Below are positions 8,341-16,252 of a stretch of DNA of 64,000 nt, one piece after another (position 1 is the stretch's first letter; each line of letters starts with the position of its first letter). A model generated the notes under the pieces. It did no database searches. It was given only the letters and a program-made list of their open reading frames with translations, and had not been told where the DNA came from. Made by a program: the position numbers and the translations under genes. The stretch comes from Streptomyces sp. NBC_00094 (GTDB taxonomy: Bacteria > Actinomycetota > Actinomycetes > Streptomycetales > Streptomycetaceae): positions 4,531,501-4,595,500 of the forward strand of contig NZ_JAPEMB010000001.1 in assembly GCF_026343125.1 (NCBI RefSeq), read 5' to 3'.

Positions 8341-9465
8341 TCAGGCCCCCGTCAGGGCCTCCGCCAGGGCCGGGCCGACCGCGACGCCGATGAGGAACGC
8401 CAGGTTGAACAGTCCGATCGCGGTCCCGTGCCGCGCCTCCGGTAGCCGTTCGGTCGCCGCCCCGGTGAGCAGCCCCTGACCGCCGGCCGTGACGAGCGAG
8501 CTCGCCGCCGAGCCGACCAGGACCACCGCGGCCCAGGGCGCGAACGCCGCCAGGGCGATCGCCGTCAGGGACCCGCCCACGAGGAGCAGTCGTACCCGCC
8601 GTGCGCCCAGGGCGGGGGCGGCCCGGACCAGCTGCCAGGACAGCACCGCGCCCACGAGGGTGGCGACCGAGGCCGCCGCGCCGGTCTCCACGCCGCTCCA
8701 GCCGGTGAGCGCGGCGACGCGGCGCGGAGCTCCGTACAGCAGCGCGAAGTTGACGGTGGAGAGCGCGAGCATGAGCCCGGCGGCGGTACGGAATCCGGGG
8801 TCGCGCAGGACGTCGAGGGGGAGCGGGGCGGTACGGGACGGACGTCGCCCGCTTCCGGGCCCGAGCCGGGCCCCGGTCTCCGGTCCTGCCGCGCGGCCCG
8901 CGAGCCGCAGCGCCGGGGCGAGGGCGAGCAGGCTGAGGAGCGGGAGTACGAGCGCCGCGCGCCAGCCGAGCGCCCCGGCGACGGCCGCGCCGGCGAAGAG
9001 GCCCGTCGTGCCGCCGACCGCGCTGCCGATCGCGACGAGACCGGACGCCCGGCCGGAGCGGTCCCGGCCGGCTATCTGGAAGGCCGCGACGTTCAACCCC
9101 GCCGCGCCCGCCGCCTCCAGGGCGCGCCCGGCGACGGCCAGGGGCAGGTTCGGGGCGGCGAGGGCGAGGGCCGCGCCCAGGACGACGAGGGCGGCACCGG
9201 CCCGGACGGTCCCGGCGGGACCGCGCCGCCCGCCCGCGGCGGACAGCAGGGGGGTGCCGACGACCATGCCGATCCCGTACGCCGTCATCAGCCAGGCCGC
9301 CGCCCCCGCCGGGACGTCGAGTCCGTGGGCGGCCTCGGTCAGGGTCAGCGTCGGCCCGGACACGCCCATCGCGGCGGGTGCGGCGAGCAGGGTGAGGCGG
9401 GGGCCGCCGCCCCGGACCCGCTCGGGGCGGGCCTCCGCGACGCCAGTGGCCAGGGGAGTAGGCAT
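8341..9465 (-). CDS. MFS drug-efflux-type transporter
   Basis: 374 aa, read from 9465, with about 12 hydrophobic segments (for example AAWLMTAYGIGMVVGTPLLSA and GLVAIGSAVGGTTGLFAGAA). The loop between helices 2 and 3 is GRRGPAG, a variant of the MFS motif A. Most similar in layout to AraJ/YdhP-type exporters. It is divergent from the flavin reductase across a 174-bp spacer carrying palindromes, and 123 bp beyond the TetR gene, the usual arrangement for a repressor-controlled exporter. Substrate unknown. Confidence 0.87.
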   Translation of the reverse strand: MPTPLATGVAEARPERVRGGGPRLTLLAAPAAMGVSGPTLTLTEAAHGLDVPAGAAAWLMTAYGIGMVVGTPLLSAAGGRRGPAGTVRAGAALVVLGAALALAAPNLPLAVAGRALEAAGAAGLNVAAFQIAGRDRSGRASGLVAIGSAVGGTTGLFAGAAVAGALGWRAALVLPLLSLLALAPALRLAGRAAGPETGARLGPGSGRRPSRTAPLPLDVLRDPGFRTAAGLMLALSTVNFALLYGAPRRVAALTGWSGVETGAAASVATLVGAVLSWQLVRAAPALGARRVRLLLVGGSLTAIALAAFAPWAAVVLVGSAASSLVTAGGQGLLTGAATERLPEARHGTAIGLFNLAFLIGVAVGPALAEALTGA

Positions 9466-9471
9466 GCCTCG

Positions 9472-9496
9472 AATGAACTACACCATTCAGTTCATT
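9472..9496. promoter_or_regulatory. Perfect 8-bp inverted repeat at the MFS promoter
   Basis: AATGAACT at 9472-9479 and AGTTCATT at 9489-9496 are exact inverted copies with a 9-bp spacer, immediately before the MFS start. The GAACT core partly resembles the downstream ACTGAACC sites. Probably an operator. Confidence 0.5.
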
Positions 9497-9501
9497 GTCA
9501 A

Positions 9502-9541
9502 GACTGAACCGTTCCGTTGACAGACTGAACCGATCGGTTTA
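9502..9541. promoter_or_regulatory. Paired TetR-type operators between MFS and flavin reductase
   Basis: Two direct copies of GACTGAACCG lie at 9502-9511 and 9523-9532. The second forms the perfect 12-bp palindrome AACCGATCGGTT (9528-9539). The site lies between divergent genes, and a related sequence sits upstream of the neighbouring tetR-like gene, so binding by that regulator is the simplest reading. Confidence 0.6.
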
Positions 9542-9639
9542 GCTTGATGGTCGTCGAGAGGCGTCATGCCGCTTCGTCGCTTCACCACCTCACCACCTCA
9601 CCGCTTCACCACCTCGTTCACTTCCCAGGGGGAACCACC

Positions 9640-10218
9640 ATGACCACGTCCACGCTCCTCGCCATCTCCGGCTCGCTCCGCACCGACTCGCACAACACGC
9701 AACTCCTGCGCGCCGCCCAGAAGTTCAACACCGGCCAGGAGATCGAGATCTACGAGGGCCTGCGCGAGATCCCGCCGTACGACCAGGACCTCGACACCCC
9801 CGAGCTGCGCCCGGCCGCCGTCGCCGAGCTCCGCCGGCGGGTCATGGAGGCGGACGGACTGCTCATCGCCACCCCGGAGTTCAACTACTCCATCCCCGGC
9901 GTCCTCAAGAACGCCCTCGACTGGCTGAGCACCGACTGGACCCGCACCGAGGGCCTGCCCCTGAACCGGAAGCCCACCGCGATCCTCGGCGCCGCGCCCA
10001 CCAACTTCGGCACCGTCCGCGCGCAGCTCGCGCTCCGCCAGGTCTTCGTCTGGACGGACAGCGACGTCGTCGTGAAGCCGGAGGTGCAGGTGTTCCGCTC
10101 GCACGAGCGCTTCGACGCCGAGGGCAACCTCACGGACGAGGTGACGATCGAGCTCCTCCAGGGCCTTCTGACGAGCCTTCAGTCCAAGATCGACGCGGCG
10201 AAGGCGGCCGGGGCATGA
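9640..10218 (+). CDS. NADPH-dependent FMN reductase (chromate/azo-reductase type)
   Basis: 192 aa flavodoxin-like fold. The phosphate-binding loop SGSLRTDSHNTQLL (residues 9-22) and the conserved TPEFNYSIPGVLKNALDWLS are hallmarks of the NADPH_dep FMN reductase family, cytoplasmic enzymes that reduce flavins, quinones, azo dyes or chromate. The ATG at 9640 follows CAGGGGGAACC. Its stop overlaps the MBL-fold gene (ATGA, 10215-10218), so the two are coupled. The TetR operators upstream suggest induction by a redox-active or toxic compound also exported by the divergent MFS protein. Confidence 0.92.
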   Translation: MTTSTLLAISGSLRTDSHNTQLLRAAQKFNTGQEIEIYEGLREIPPYDQDLDTPELRPAAVAELRRRVMEADGLLIATPEFNYSIPGVLKNALDWLSTDWTRTEGLPLNRKPTAILGAAPTNFGTVRAQLALRQVFVWTDSDVVVKPEVQVFRSHERFDAEGNLTDEVTIELLQGLLTSLQSKIDAAKAAGA

Positions 10219-11078
10219 CCGCCCCGCCCACGGTGACGTACGTGGGGACGGCGACGGTACTCCTCCGGATCGGCGACCTGACCGTCCTCACGGACCCGGC
10301 CCTCGACCCGGCCCCCGCCGACTACCCGGCGGCCCGCCCGCTGCACCGCACGGCCGGCCCGGCGCTCACCGTCGACCTGCTGCCGCCCATCGGCCTGGTC
10401 CTGCTCTCCCACGACCAGCACGCCGACAACCTCGACCGGACCGGCCGGAAGGTCCTCGGTCGGGCGGCGCGCGTACTCACCACGCCGGAGGCCGCCGAAC
10501 GCCTCGGCGGCCGGGCGGAGGGTCTCGCGCCGTGGGAGAGCCGCGAGGTCACGGTCGGCGCGACGACGGTGCGGGTCACGGCGACCCCGGCCCGGCACGG
10601 CCCGGAGGGTACGGAGGGGGTCACGGGCCCGGTGACGGGCTTCGTCGTCGAGTACGGGGTCGACGGGGTCGAGAGGGCCGACGAGACTGACGAGACCCTC
10701 CAGCCCCTCCAGCCCCTCCAGCCCCTCCAGACCGTCGAGGCCATCGAGACCATCGAGTCGGGCACCCTCTACTTCTCCGGCGACACCGTCCGCCACGAGG
10801 CCCTGGCGGAGATCGGCGAACGCTTCGCGATCGACACGGCCTTCCTCCACCTGGGCGACGCCCACTTCCCGGCCACCGGTGACCTGGCGTTCTCGATGAG
10901 CGCCCGGGAGGGCGCCGCCCTGACCCGCACCCTCGGCGCGCGCACGGTGATCCCGCTGCACTTCGACTCCTGGGCCCACTTCACGGAGGACCCGGCCCGC
11001 ATCGGGGAGGCGTTCGCGGCCCCGGACCTGAAGGGCCGCCTCCGCGTTCTCCGCCCCGGCGTCGCCGAGACGCTGTGA
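10215..11078 (+). CDS. MBL-fold metallo-hydrolase (UlaG-like) with Q-P-L repeat insert
   Basis: 287 aa. The metallo-beta-lactamase metal motif appears as LLSHDQHADNLD (about residues 67-78), a variant of the usual HxHxDH, with later ligand regions TPARHG, YFSGDT and PLHFDSWAHF. Such proteins hydrolyse esters, lactones or phosphodiesters using two metals. A lineage-specific insert of four Leu-Gln-Pro-type repeats lies near residues 158-171 (bases about 10690-10730). Coupled to the flavin reductase by a 4-bp overlap. The changed metal motif makes the exact metal content uncertain. Confidence 0.85.
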   Translation: MTAPPTVTYVGTATVLLRIGDLTVLTDPALDPAPADYPAARPLHRTAGPALTVDLLPPIGLVLLSHDQHADNLDRTGRKVLGRAARVLTTPEAAERLGGRAEGLAPWESREVTVGATTVRVTATPARHGPEGTEGVTGPVTGFVVEYGVDGVERADETDETLQPLQPLQPLQTVEAIETIESGTLYFSGDTVRHEALAEIGERFAIDTAFLHLGDAHFPATGDLAFSMSAREGAALTRTLGARTVIPLHFDSWAHFTEDPARIGEAFAAPDLKGRLRVLRPGVAETL

Positions 11079-11110
11079 CCGCCTGGCCGGGAACAATGCG
11101 ATGATCATCG

Positions 11111-11139
11111 CCAACTGTCGGCAGAGCGCCGACAGTTGG
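11111..11139. terminator. Perfect 12-bp stem-loop between convergent genes
   Basis: CCAACTGTCGGC (11111-11122) and GCCGACAGTTGG (11128-11139) form a perfect stem with a 5-nt loop. It lies between the end of the MBL gene (11078) and the end of the convergent repeat protein gene (11174). No T-tract follows on either strand, as is common for actinomycete terminators. A regulatory palindrome is the alternative. Confidence 0.6.
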
Positions 11140-11173
11140 TCCTTCGTGCCGTACGGAGGAGGCTCGACGTGTG

Positions 11174-11476
11174 TCAGCGGGCCCGTCGGGTCCCGGTCGT
11201 GAGGGCGACCGCCCCCGCGACCGCCAGGACCGCGCCCGCCGTCAGGACTCCCCGCCGGGAGCGGTAGGAGAGCACCGACCAGCACGACCGGGCCGACAGC
11301 AGCGAGCCGGCGCTCGCCCAGGAGCCGACGGAGCCGATCGACAGTGCGGAGCCGACCGAGCCGACGGAGAGGAACGACCCGACGGAACCGATCGAGAGCG
11401 CCGAGCCGACCGATCCGACGGACAGGAACGAGTCCTTCGACCAGAGGGACAGGGGTGAGTCGCACTGAGGAGCCAT
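11174..11476 (-). CDS. Ser-Val-Gly repeat small membrane-anchored protein
   Basis: 100 aa, read from 11476, preceded by AAGG at suitable spacing. After MAPQCDSPLSLWSKDSFLS the protein consists of repeats alternating SVGSALSIG and SVGSFLSVG (about residues 18-60), then a single hydrophobic C-terminal segment (GVLTAGAVLAVAGAVALTTG) and a basic tail, suggesting a tail-anchored membrane protein. The DNA shows matching repeats of about 15-30 bp. I do not recognise a function. The order, ribosome site and convergent terminator argue that it is real. Confidence 0.65.
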   Translation of the reverse strand: MAPQCDSPLSLWSKDSFLSVGSVGSALSIGSVGSFLSVGSVGSALSIGSVGSWASAGSLLSARSCWSVLSYRSRRGVLTAGAVLAVAGAVALTTGTRRAR

Positions 11477-11623
11477 GTGCCGACCTTAGGCGCGGATCAG
11501 GCCCGGCTCGCGGCGTCTCCGAACCCGACACGCGGCGACCGATGAGTTTCCCCGAGCTCCGCCGTCTTAGATCATGAGTGGCGCGCGGCGCCGAGAACCA
11601 CACACGAGATACGAGGATCCGAC

Positions 11624-12196
11624 ATGCGTACGCTGATCAGCACCGCCTTCATCTCGCTCGACGGCGTCGTCGAGGGCCCGGGCGGCGAGCCCGGCTACCG
11701 GAACTCCGGCTGGACCTTCAAGGACGTCGAGTTCCTGCCCGAGGCGTTCGAGATCAAGGGCCGGGAGCAGAAGGAGGCGAGCGCGATCCTGCTGGGCCGG
11801 ACCAGCTACGAGGCGTTCAGCCCCGTGTGGCCCGACATGGAGGAGTTCGCCGACTACAAGGTCATGCCGAAGTACGTCGTCTCCACCACCCTCACCGAGG
11901 ACGACCTCGTCTCGAACTGGGGCGAGACGACGATCCTGCGCTCGCTCGACGAGGTCGCCGCGCTGAAGGAGACCGAGGGCGGCCCGATCATCGTCCACGG
12001 CAGCGCCACCCTCAACCAGGCCCTGTCGGACGCGGGCCTGATCGACCGCTACCACCTGCTGGTCTTCCCGCTGCTCCTCGGTGCGGGCAAGCGGCTCTTC
12101 AGCACCACGGACAAGGACACCCAGAAGCTGAAGCTCGTCGAGCACGAGGCCTACGCCAACGGTCTGCAGAAGCAGGTCTTCGACGTCGTCCGCTGA
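11624..12196 (+). CDS. Dihydrofolate-reductase/RibD C-terminal-like protein
   Basis: 190 aa. MRTLISTAFISLDGVVEGPGG and AILLGRTSYEAFSPVWP, followed by GGPIIVHGSATLNQALSDAGL, are typical of the RibD_C/YyaP family, which shares the dihydrofolate reductase fold and binds NADPH. Members are common in Streptomyces and usually have unknown substrates. Start at 11624 follows ACGAGGATCCGAC. A tandem repeat and a convergent gene follow. Confidence 0.88.
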   Translation: MRTLISTAFISLDGVVEGPGGEPGYRNSGWTFKDVEFLPEAFEIKGREQKEASAILLGRTSYEAFSPVWPDMEEFADYKVMPKYVVSTTLTEDDLVSNWGETTILRSLDEVAALKETEGGPIIVHGSATLNQALSDAGLIDRYHLLVFPLLLGAGKRLFSTTDKDTQKLKLVEHEAYANGLQKQVFDVVR

Positions 12197-12220
12197 GTGC
12201 GCCCTCCGCGTGTCTCCACG

Positions 12221-12285
12221 CCGCATATCCGCTGTCCGCGGCGAATGTCCACGGCGAATGTCCACGGCGAATATCCGCGGCGTAC
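12221..12285. repeat. 12-bp tandem repeat after the RibD-like gene
   Basis: Near-identical units of the type gtccacggcgaat occur four to five times (for example 12247-12258 and 12259-12270), with flanking variants atccgcggcg. They lie between two convergent gene ends and can form small hairpins (CCGCGG), so they may contribute to termination. Confidence 0.75.
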
Positions 12286-12286
12286 G

Positions 12287-13384
12287 TCAGCCGCGGTCCA
12301 GCCGGCCGAGGCGGTCCCTGTTCGCCTCGTCGGTCTTCTTCTGGCCGGTCGACATGCTGAGGACCAGGTTCCGGAGCGGGCCGTGCAGGTGGCCGGCCAG
12401 GGCTTGGGTGGCGCTGTCGAGGTGGTCGAGGAGCGGGGCGTAGTCCGCCGCGATGGAGGCGCCGAGGGAGCCGCTCGCGGCGAGTGCGTCCAGGTCGAAC
12501 CGGGCCCGGGCGAGCGTGGTCGTCGTCTTCCCGCGGATGTTCTCGGCGGTCCTGGTGAGGCCGTCGGCGGCGCGCTTGTGCTCGTCGTGGTCGACGAAGA
12601 CGTTCCAACTCCGGGCGTTCGCCCCCACCTGAGGGCCGGCCCCGCCGGAGACGCCTCCGTCTCCGGCCCCACCGCCGTCCCCGGTCATCCCGGCTCTCCC
12701 CCCGCCTCCGGCGATCCCGGCGACCCCGGCCCCCACGCCCCCCGAGATCCCGGCGACCCCGGCCCCCACACCCCCCGAGATCCCCGCGACCCCCGCGGCG
12801 ATCCCCGTCCCGATGCCTTGGCCGAGGCCTCCTCCGGCGCCTCCGCCCAGGAGGCCGGCGAGGTGGGCGGGGATGGTTCCGAGTGTGGCGACGTCCGGGT
12901 CGGCCTGCGCGCGGGCCGCGCCCGCCCTGGTGTCGGAGAGGGCCGTCGCCGCGCTCTCCCGCAGGTCCCTCCGCGTGGCGTCGGCCTGCTGCTGGAGCAT
13001 CCTGTGCTGGGCGTCGTTGCCGACGGTGGGGCGCACGGCGGCGAAGTGCGCGATCAGGTCCTGGGCCCGGTGCTTCCCGACGACGATGACGTCGCCGCAC
13101 TCCCCGATCCCCGACGCGATCGTCACGGCGGCCCTGGCCGTCCGGCCGAAGTAGGCGTGGACGCGGGCCCAGTGCTCGTCGAGCGCCTTCATCGCCTCGC
13201 CCCGCCCGCTGGAGAGCAGCCGTTCGACGGCCTTCGTCGCGTCGGCCCCGTCGTTCTCCAGGGACGACGCGTAGGAGCGCAGGTGGACGTCGGCGTCCGA
13301 CGACCTGTCCTCGTTCGCCTCGATCCAGGGCAGGGCGTACTGGTCGACGAGGGCTTGCTCGTCACCGGTCGGTTCTATCGCCAT
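12287..13384 (-). CDS. WXG100-like / ESX-type helical protein with glycine-rich centre
   Basis: 365 aa, read from 13384. The N-terminal 165 residues are helical and polar (LVDQYALPWIEANEDRSSDA, RMLQQQADATRRDLRESAAT). The centre (about 175-235) is a glycine-rich region built on repeats of GISGGVGAGVA, and the C-terminal 110 residues are again helical with a WNVFVDHDEH start resembling WXG/EspC-like secreted proteins. No signal peptide. Such proteins are often type VII secretion substrates, but no toxin domain, immunity gene or secretion gene is adjacent. Function unknown. Confidence 0.7.
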   Translation of the reverse strand: MAIEPTGDEQALVDQYALPWIEANEDRSSDADVHLRSYASSLENDGADATKAVERLLSSGRGEAMKALDEHWARVHAYFGRTARAAVTIASGIGECGDVIVVGKHRAQDLIAHFAAVRPTVGNDAQHRMLQQQADATRRDLRESAATALSDTRAGAARAQADPDVATLGTIPAHLAGLLGGGAGGGLGQGIGTGIAAGVAGISGGVGAGVAGISGGVGAGVAGIAGGGGRAGMTGDGGGAGDGGVSGGAGPQVGANARSWNVFVDHDEHKRAADGLTRTAENIRGKTTTTLARARFDLDALAASGSLGASIAADYAPLLDHLDSATQALAGHLHGPLRNLVLSMSTGQKKTDEANRDRLGRLDRG

Positions 13385-13475
13385 CGCAGGAACTCCCCCT
13401 GGTGTACCGGGCGTTGGGCGAAAACCGTCTCATGGGGTCCGTGACCCCACAAGGACCCTGCGGGTGGCCGGGCGG

Positions 13476-14261
13476 TCAGTCGATGTGCACGATCTGGAAG
13501 GCCTCCGCCATCCGTCCCGGCGGCAGCCCGCCCGCCGCCGCGTGTTCGCCGAGCCATGTGCGGAGCAGGCCGGCGAGGTCGTCGAAGTGGGCCGTCTGGG
13601 AGGTGTGGATGCGCAGGGCCTCGACCTTGCGGTCGAAGACCGAGGTGACGTCGACGTACTGGTCGGGGGTGGGGCCCGTCATCAACCACAGTTCGTGGAC
13701 CGTCCAGGGTTCGAGGCCCTCCTCCTTCAGGAGCTGCGCGTGCGCGAAGGGGTTGCGGGCCTCGGGGTAGACCGCGCGCAGGCAGGCGTCCCCGACGGCG
13801 CGGTGGTCGGGGTGGAGGTCGGCGACGCGCGCCCAGTTGATCTCGGGGGACGGGATGATGGCCCGCTGCGGGCGTACTTCGCGGATGACCCGGCACAGGT
13901 CGCGCCGCAACTCGACGGAGGCCTCCACGAAGCTGTCGGGGTAGCCGAGGAAGCGGACGTCGGCGACGCCGCTGAGCTTGGCCGAGTGGACCTGCTCGGC
14001 GCGGCGCAGGTCCGCCATCGCCTGCCGGGGGAGCAGCTCGTCGTAACCGCCCGCGCCGCCGTCCGTGACGATGCAGTACGTGACGCGGGTGCCGCGCTCG
14101 ATCCACTGCATGACCGTGCCGCTGACGCAGAACTCGATGTCGTCCGGGTGCGCGGCCACGACCAGCAGGGATGCGGGTGCGCCCCGGTCCGGCGCCCCGT
14201 CCGTCTGCTCGGGTGCGGTGTGGTCCGGGCCGTTCGTCGCGGAGTCCTCCATGTCCCTCAT
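13476..14261 (-). CDS. PIG-L/LmbE-family deacetylase
   Basis: 261 aa if started at 14261 (a second ATG at 14252 is possible; neither has a strong ribosome site). The zinc motif AAHPDDIEFCVSG (about residues 34-46) and the third ligand LHPDHRAVGDA are typical of PIG-L enzymes, which remove acetyl groups from N-acetylglucosaminyl compounds; MshB and BshB are members. It is divergent, 158 bp from the asparagine-synthetase-like gene that heads a six-gene neighbourhood with an MshA-like glycosyltransferase. A role in deacetylating that glycosyltransferase's product is inferred. Confidence 0.9.
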   Translation of the reverse strand: MRDMEDSATNGPDHTAPEQTDGAPDRGAPASLLVVAAHPDDIEFCVSGTVMQWIERGTRVTYCIVTDGGAGGYDELLPRQAMADLRRAEQVHSAKLSGVADVRFLGYPDSFVEASVELRRDLCRVIREVRPQRAIIPSPEINWARVADLHPDHRAVGDACLRAVYPEARNPFAHAQLLKEEGLEPWTVHELWLMTGPTPDQYVDVTSVFDRKVEALRIHTSQTAHFDDLAGLLRTWLGEHAAAGGLPPGRMAEAFQIVHID

Positions 14262-14419
14262 GGGGCAAGCCTGTTGGGGTGGCGGGAGCGTCGCAAGGCC
14301 AACCCGTGGCGTGAACTGGACATGGCACTTACGCGCCATTCAAAAACTTGGTAGATTCAAATCATTGGGTGCGACCAGTGTGAGATGGACAGTGACTTCG
14401 GAATTCGGAGGCGACCGCC
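14262..14419. promoter_or_regulatory. Divergent promoter region with ATTCAAA direct repeats
   Basis: This 158-bp spacer between the PIG-L gene and the amidotransferase gene is AT-richer than its surroundings. ATTCAAA occurs twice, at 14338-14344 and 14355-14361 (17 bp start to start), which could be activator sites or -35-like elements for the rightward operon. No start site can be fixed. Confidence 0.4.
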
Positions 14420-16252
14420 ATGTGCAGGATTCTCGGCACCATCGCCGCGGGAGCGGACCGCCCGGACCCCGCCGAGCTCGCGGCGGTCTCGGCCCGCCAG
14501 CGCCACGGCGGCCCCGACGAGCACCAGGTGCTCGGCGGGCCCGGCTGGTCGCTCGGCTGCGACCGGCTCGCCGTGACCGACCCCTGCGGGGGGCAGCAGC
14601 CCTACCGGCTGCCGCACCTCCCCGGCATCCTCGCCGTGCTCAACGGCGAGATCTACAACCACGCCGAGCTGCGCAGGACCCTCGCCGCGCGCGGCCACCG
14701 CTTCCCCGACCGCTGCGACGGCACGGTGCTCCCCGCGCTCTACGCCGAGTACGGTCCCGCCTTCGCCGAGCACCTCGACGGCATGTTCGCCGTCGCGATC
14801 CTCGACCTCCGCCCGGGCAGCGCCCAACTCGTCCTCGCCGTGGACGACATGGGCATGAAGCCGGTCTACCTCCACCACGACCCGTACGACGGGTCCACCC
14901 GCTTCGCCTCCGAGATCCCCGCCCTCCTCGCCTTCGAAGGGGTACGGATCTCCCCGCGCGACGACGCCCTCGACACCGTCCTCGCCACCCGTACCTCCTT
15001 CTCCACGCACACCGCGCTCGACGGCGTCAGCGTCCTGCCGCCCGGCGCCACCGCCCTCGTGCGGCCGGGCTCCGCACCCGTCGTACGGCGTCGGGGCCCC
15101 CGCCCCGGCACCCCGACCGGCGACACCCACGGCACCCCCGGCACCCACGACACCCAGGACCTCCTGCGTCACGAGGTCCGCCGGCTCGCCCACGCCGAGG
15201 TACCCGTCTGCGCGATCACCAGCGGCGGCCTCGACTCCGGCCTCGTCACCGCGCTCGCCGCCGAGTACGCCCGCGAGACCGACGCCCCGCCGCTGCACAC
15301 CTTCCACCTCACCTACCGGGGCAAGTGGCCGGACTCCGAGGCGGCGTACGCCCGTTCGGTGGCACGCCGGGCCCGGACCGTCCACCACGAGGTCTCCGTC
15401 GACCCCGACGAACTCTCCTCCCTCCTCACCCGGACCGTCCGCCACCTCGGCCAGCCCAACGCCGACCCCATCACCGTCTCCACGTACGCCCTCTTCCGCG
15501 CCGTCCGGCAGAACGGCTTCACCGTCGCGCTCGCCGGCGACGGCGCCGACGAGCTCTTCGGCGGCTACGACCGGATGCGCGCCGCGCTCACCGCCCCCGC
15601 CGGCGCCGACTGGGCGGGTGCCTACGCGGACGCCCTCTCGGCCGCACCCCGCCTCCTGCGCGAGCACCTCTACACCGCCAACTACCGCGCCCACATCGCC
15701 GATCAGGGCTCCGCGGCCGACCGCATCGAGCAGGAGCTGCGCTCCGCGGAGGCCGTCGGCGCGGACCGGCTCACGGCGACGACCGCGTTCGAGACGCGCT
15801 GGCGGCTCCCCGCGTACCACCTGCGGCGCGTCGACCACCTCTCCATGGCGTGGGCCGTCGAGGCGCGGATGCCGTTCTGCCAGCCCTCCGTCGTCGCCCA
15901 CGCCCGCGCCCTGCCGACGGCGGCGCGGACGGGCAAGCGCGCGCTGTACGAGGCCGGGGCCGAGCTGCTGCCCGCGGGGGTCCTGCGGCGGCCCAAGCAG
16001 CCCTTCACGCTGCCCCTCGCGGCGATGCTGACGCCCGGCAGCCCGCTCCTCGACACCGTCCGCGAACTGCTCTCCCCGGCCCGGCTCGTCCTCGGCGGCA
16101 AGGTCCGCGCCGACCGGGTGCAGAAACTCCTCGCCCGCCAGCTCGAACGCCCCTCGCACCACGACGCCCTGGCCCTCTGGGGCCTCGCCGTCCACGAGCT
16201 GTGGACGGAGGTCGTCCAGGGAATGCGGATCCCGGTGGGCTGTGCGGCGTGA
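14420..16252 (+). CDS. asnB: Asparagine-synthetase-like glutamine amidotransferase
   Basis: 610 aa. The N-terminal class II amidotransferase domain starts MCRILGTI, with Cys2 as nucleophile after Met removal, plus LNGEIYNHAELR. The C-terminal synthetase domain has the ATP pyrophosphatase loop SGGLDSG (about residue 265) and LAGDGADELFGGY. Full-length and with intact motifs, it should transfer ammonia from glutamine to an adenylated carboxylate. It heads an apparent operon with PrpF-like, SDR, MetRS-like and GT4 genes, so the acceptor may be a pathway intermediate and not aspartate, as in many natural-product amidotransferases. Housekeeping asparagine synthesis is the alternative. Confidence 0.88.
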   Translation: MCRILGTIAAGADRPDPAELAAVSARQRHGGPDEHQVLGGPGWSLGCDRLAVTDPCGGQQPYRLPHLPGILAVLNGEIYNHAELRRTLAARGHRFPDRCDGTVLPALYAEYGPAFAEHLDGMFAVAILDLRPGSAQLVLAVDDMGMKPVYLHHDPYDGSTRFASEIPALLAFEGVRISPRDDALDTVLATRTSFSTHTALDGVSVLPPGATALVRPGSAPVVRRRGPRPGTPTGDTHGTPGTHDTQDLLRHEVRRLAHAEVPVCAITSGGLDSGLVTALAAEYARETDAPPLHTFHLTYRGKWPDSEAAYARSVARRARTVHHEVSVDPDELSSLLTRTVRHLGQPNADPITVSTYALFRAVRQNGFTVALAGDGADELFGGYDRMRAALTAPAGADWAGAYADALSAAPRLLREHLYTANYRAHIADQGSAADRIEQELRSAEAVGADRLTATTAFETRWRLPAYHLRRVDHLSMAWAVEARMPFCQPSVVAHARALPTAARTGKRALYEAGAELLPAGVLRRPKQPFTLPLAAMLTPGSPLLDTVRELLSPARLVLGGKVRADRVQKLLARQLERPSHHDALALWGLAVHELWTEVVQGMRIPVGCAA

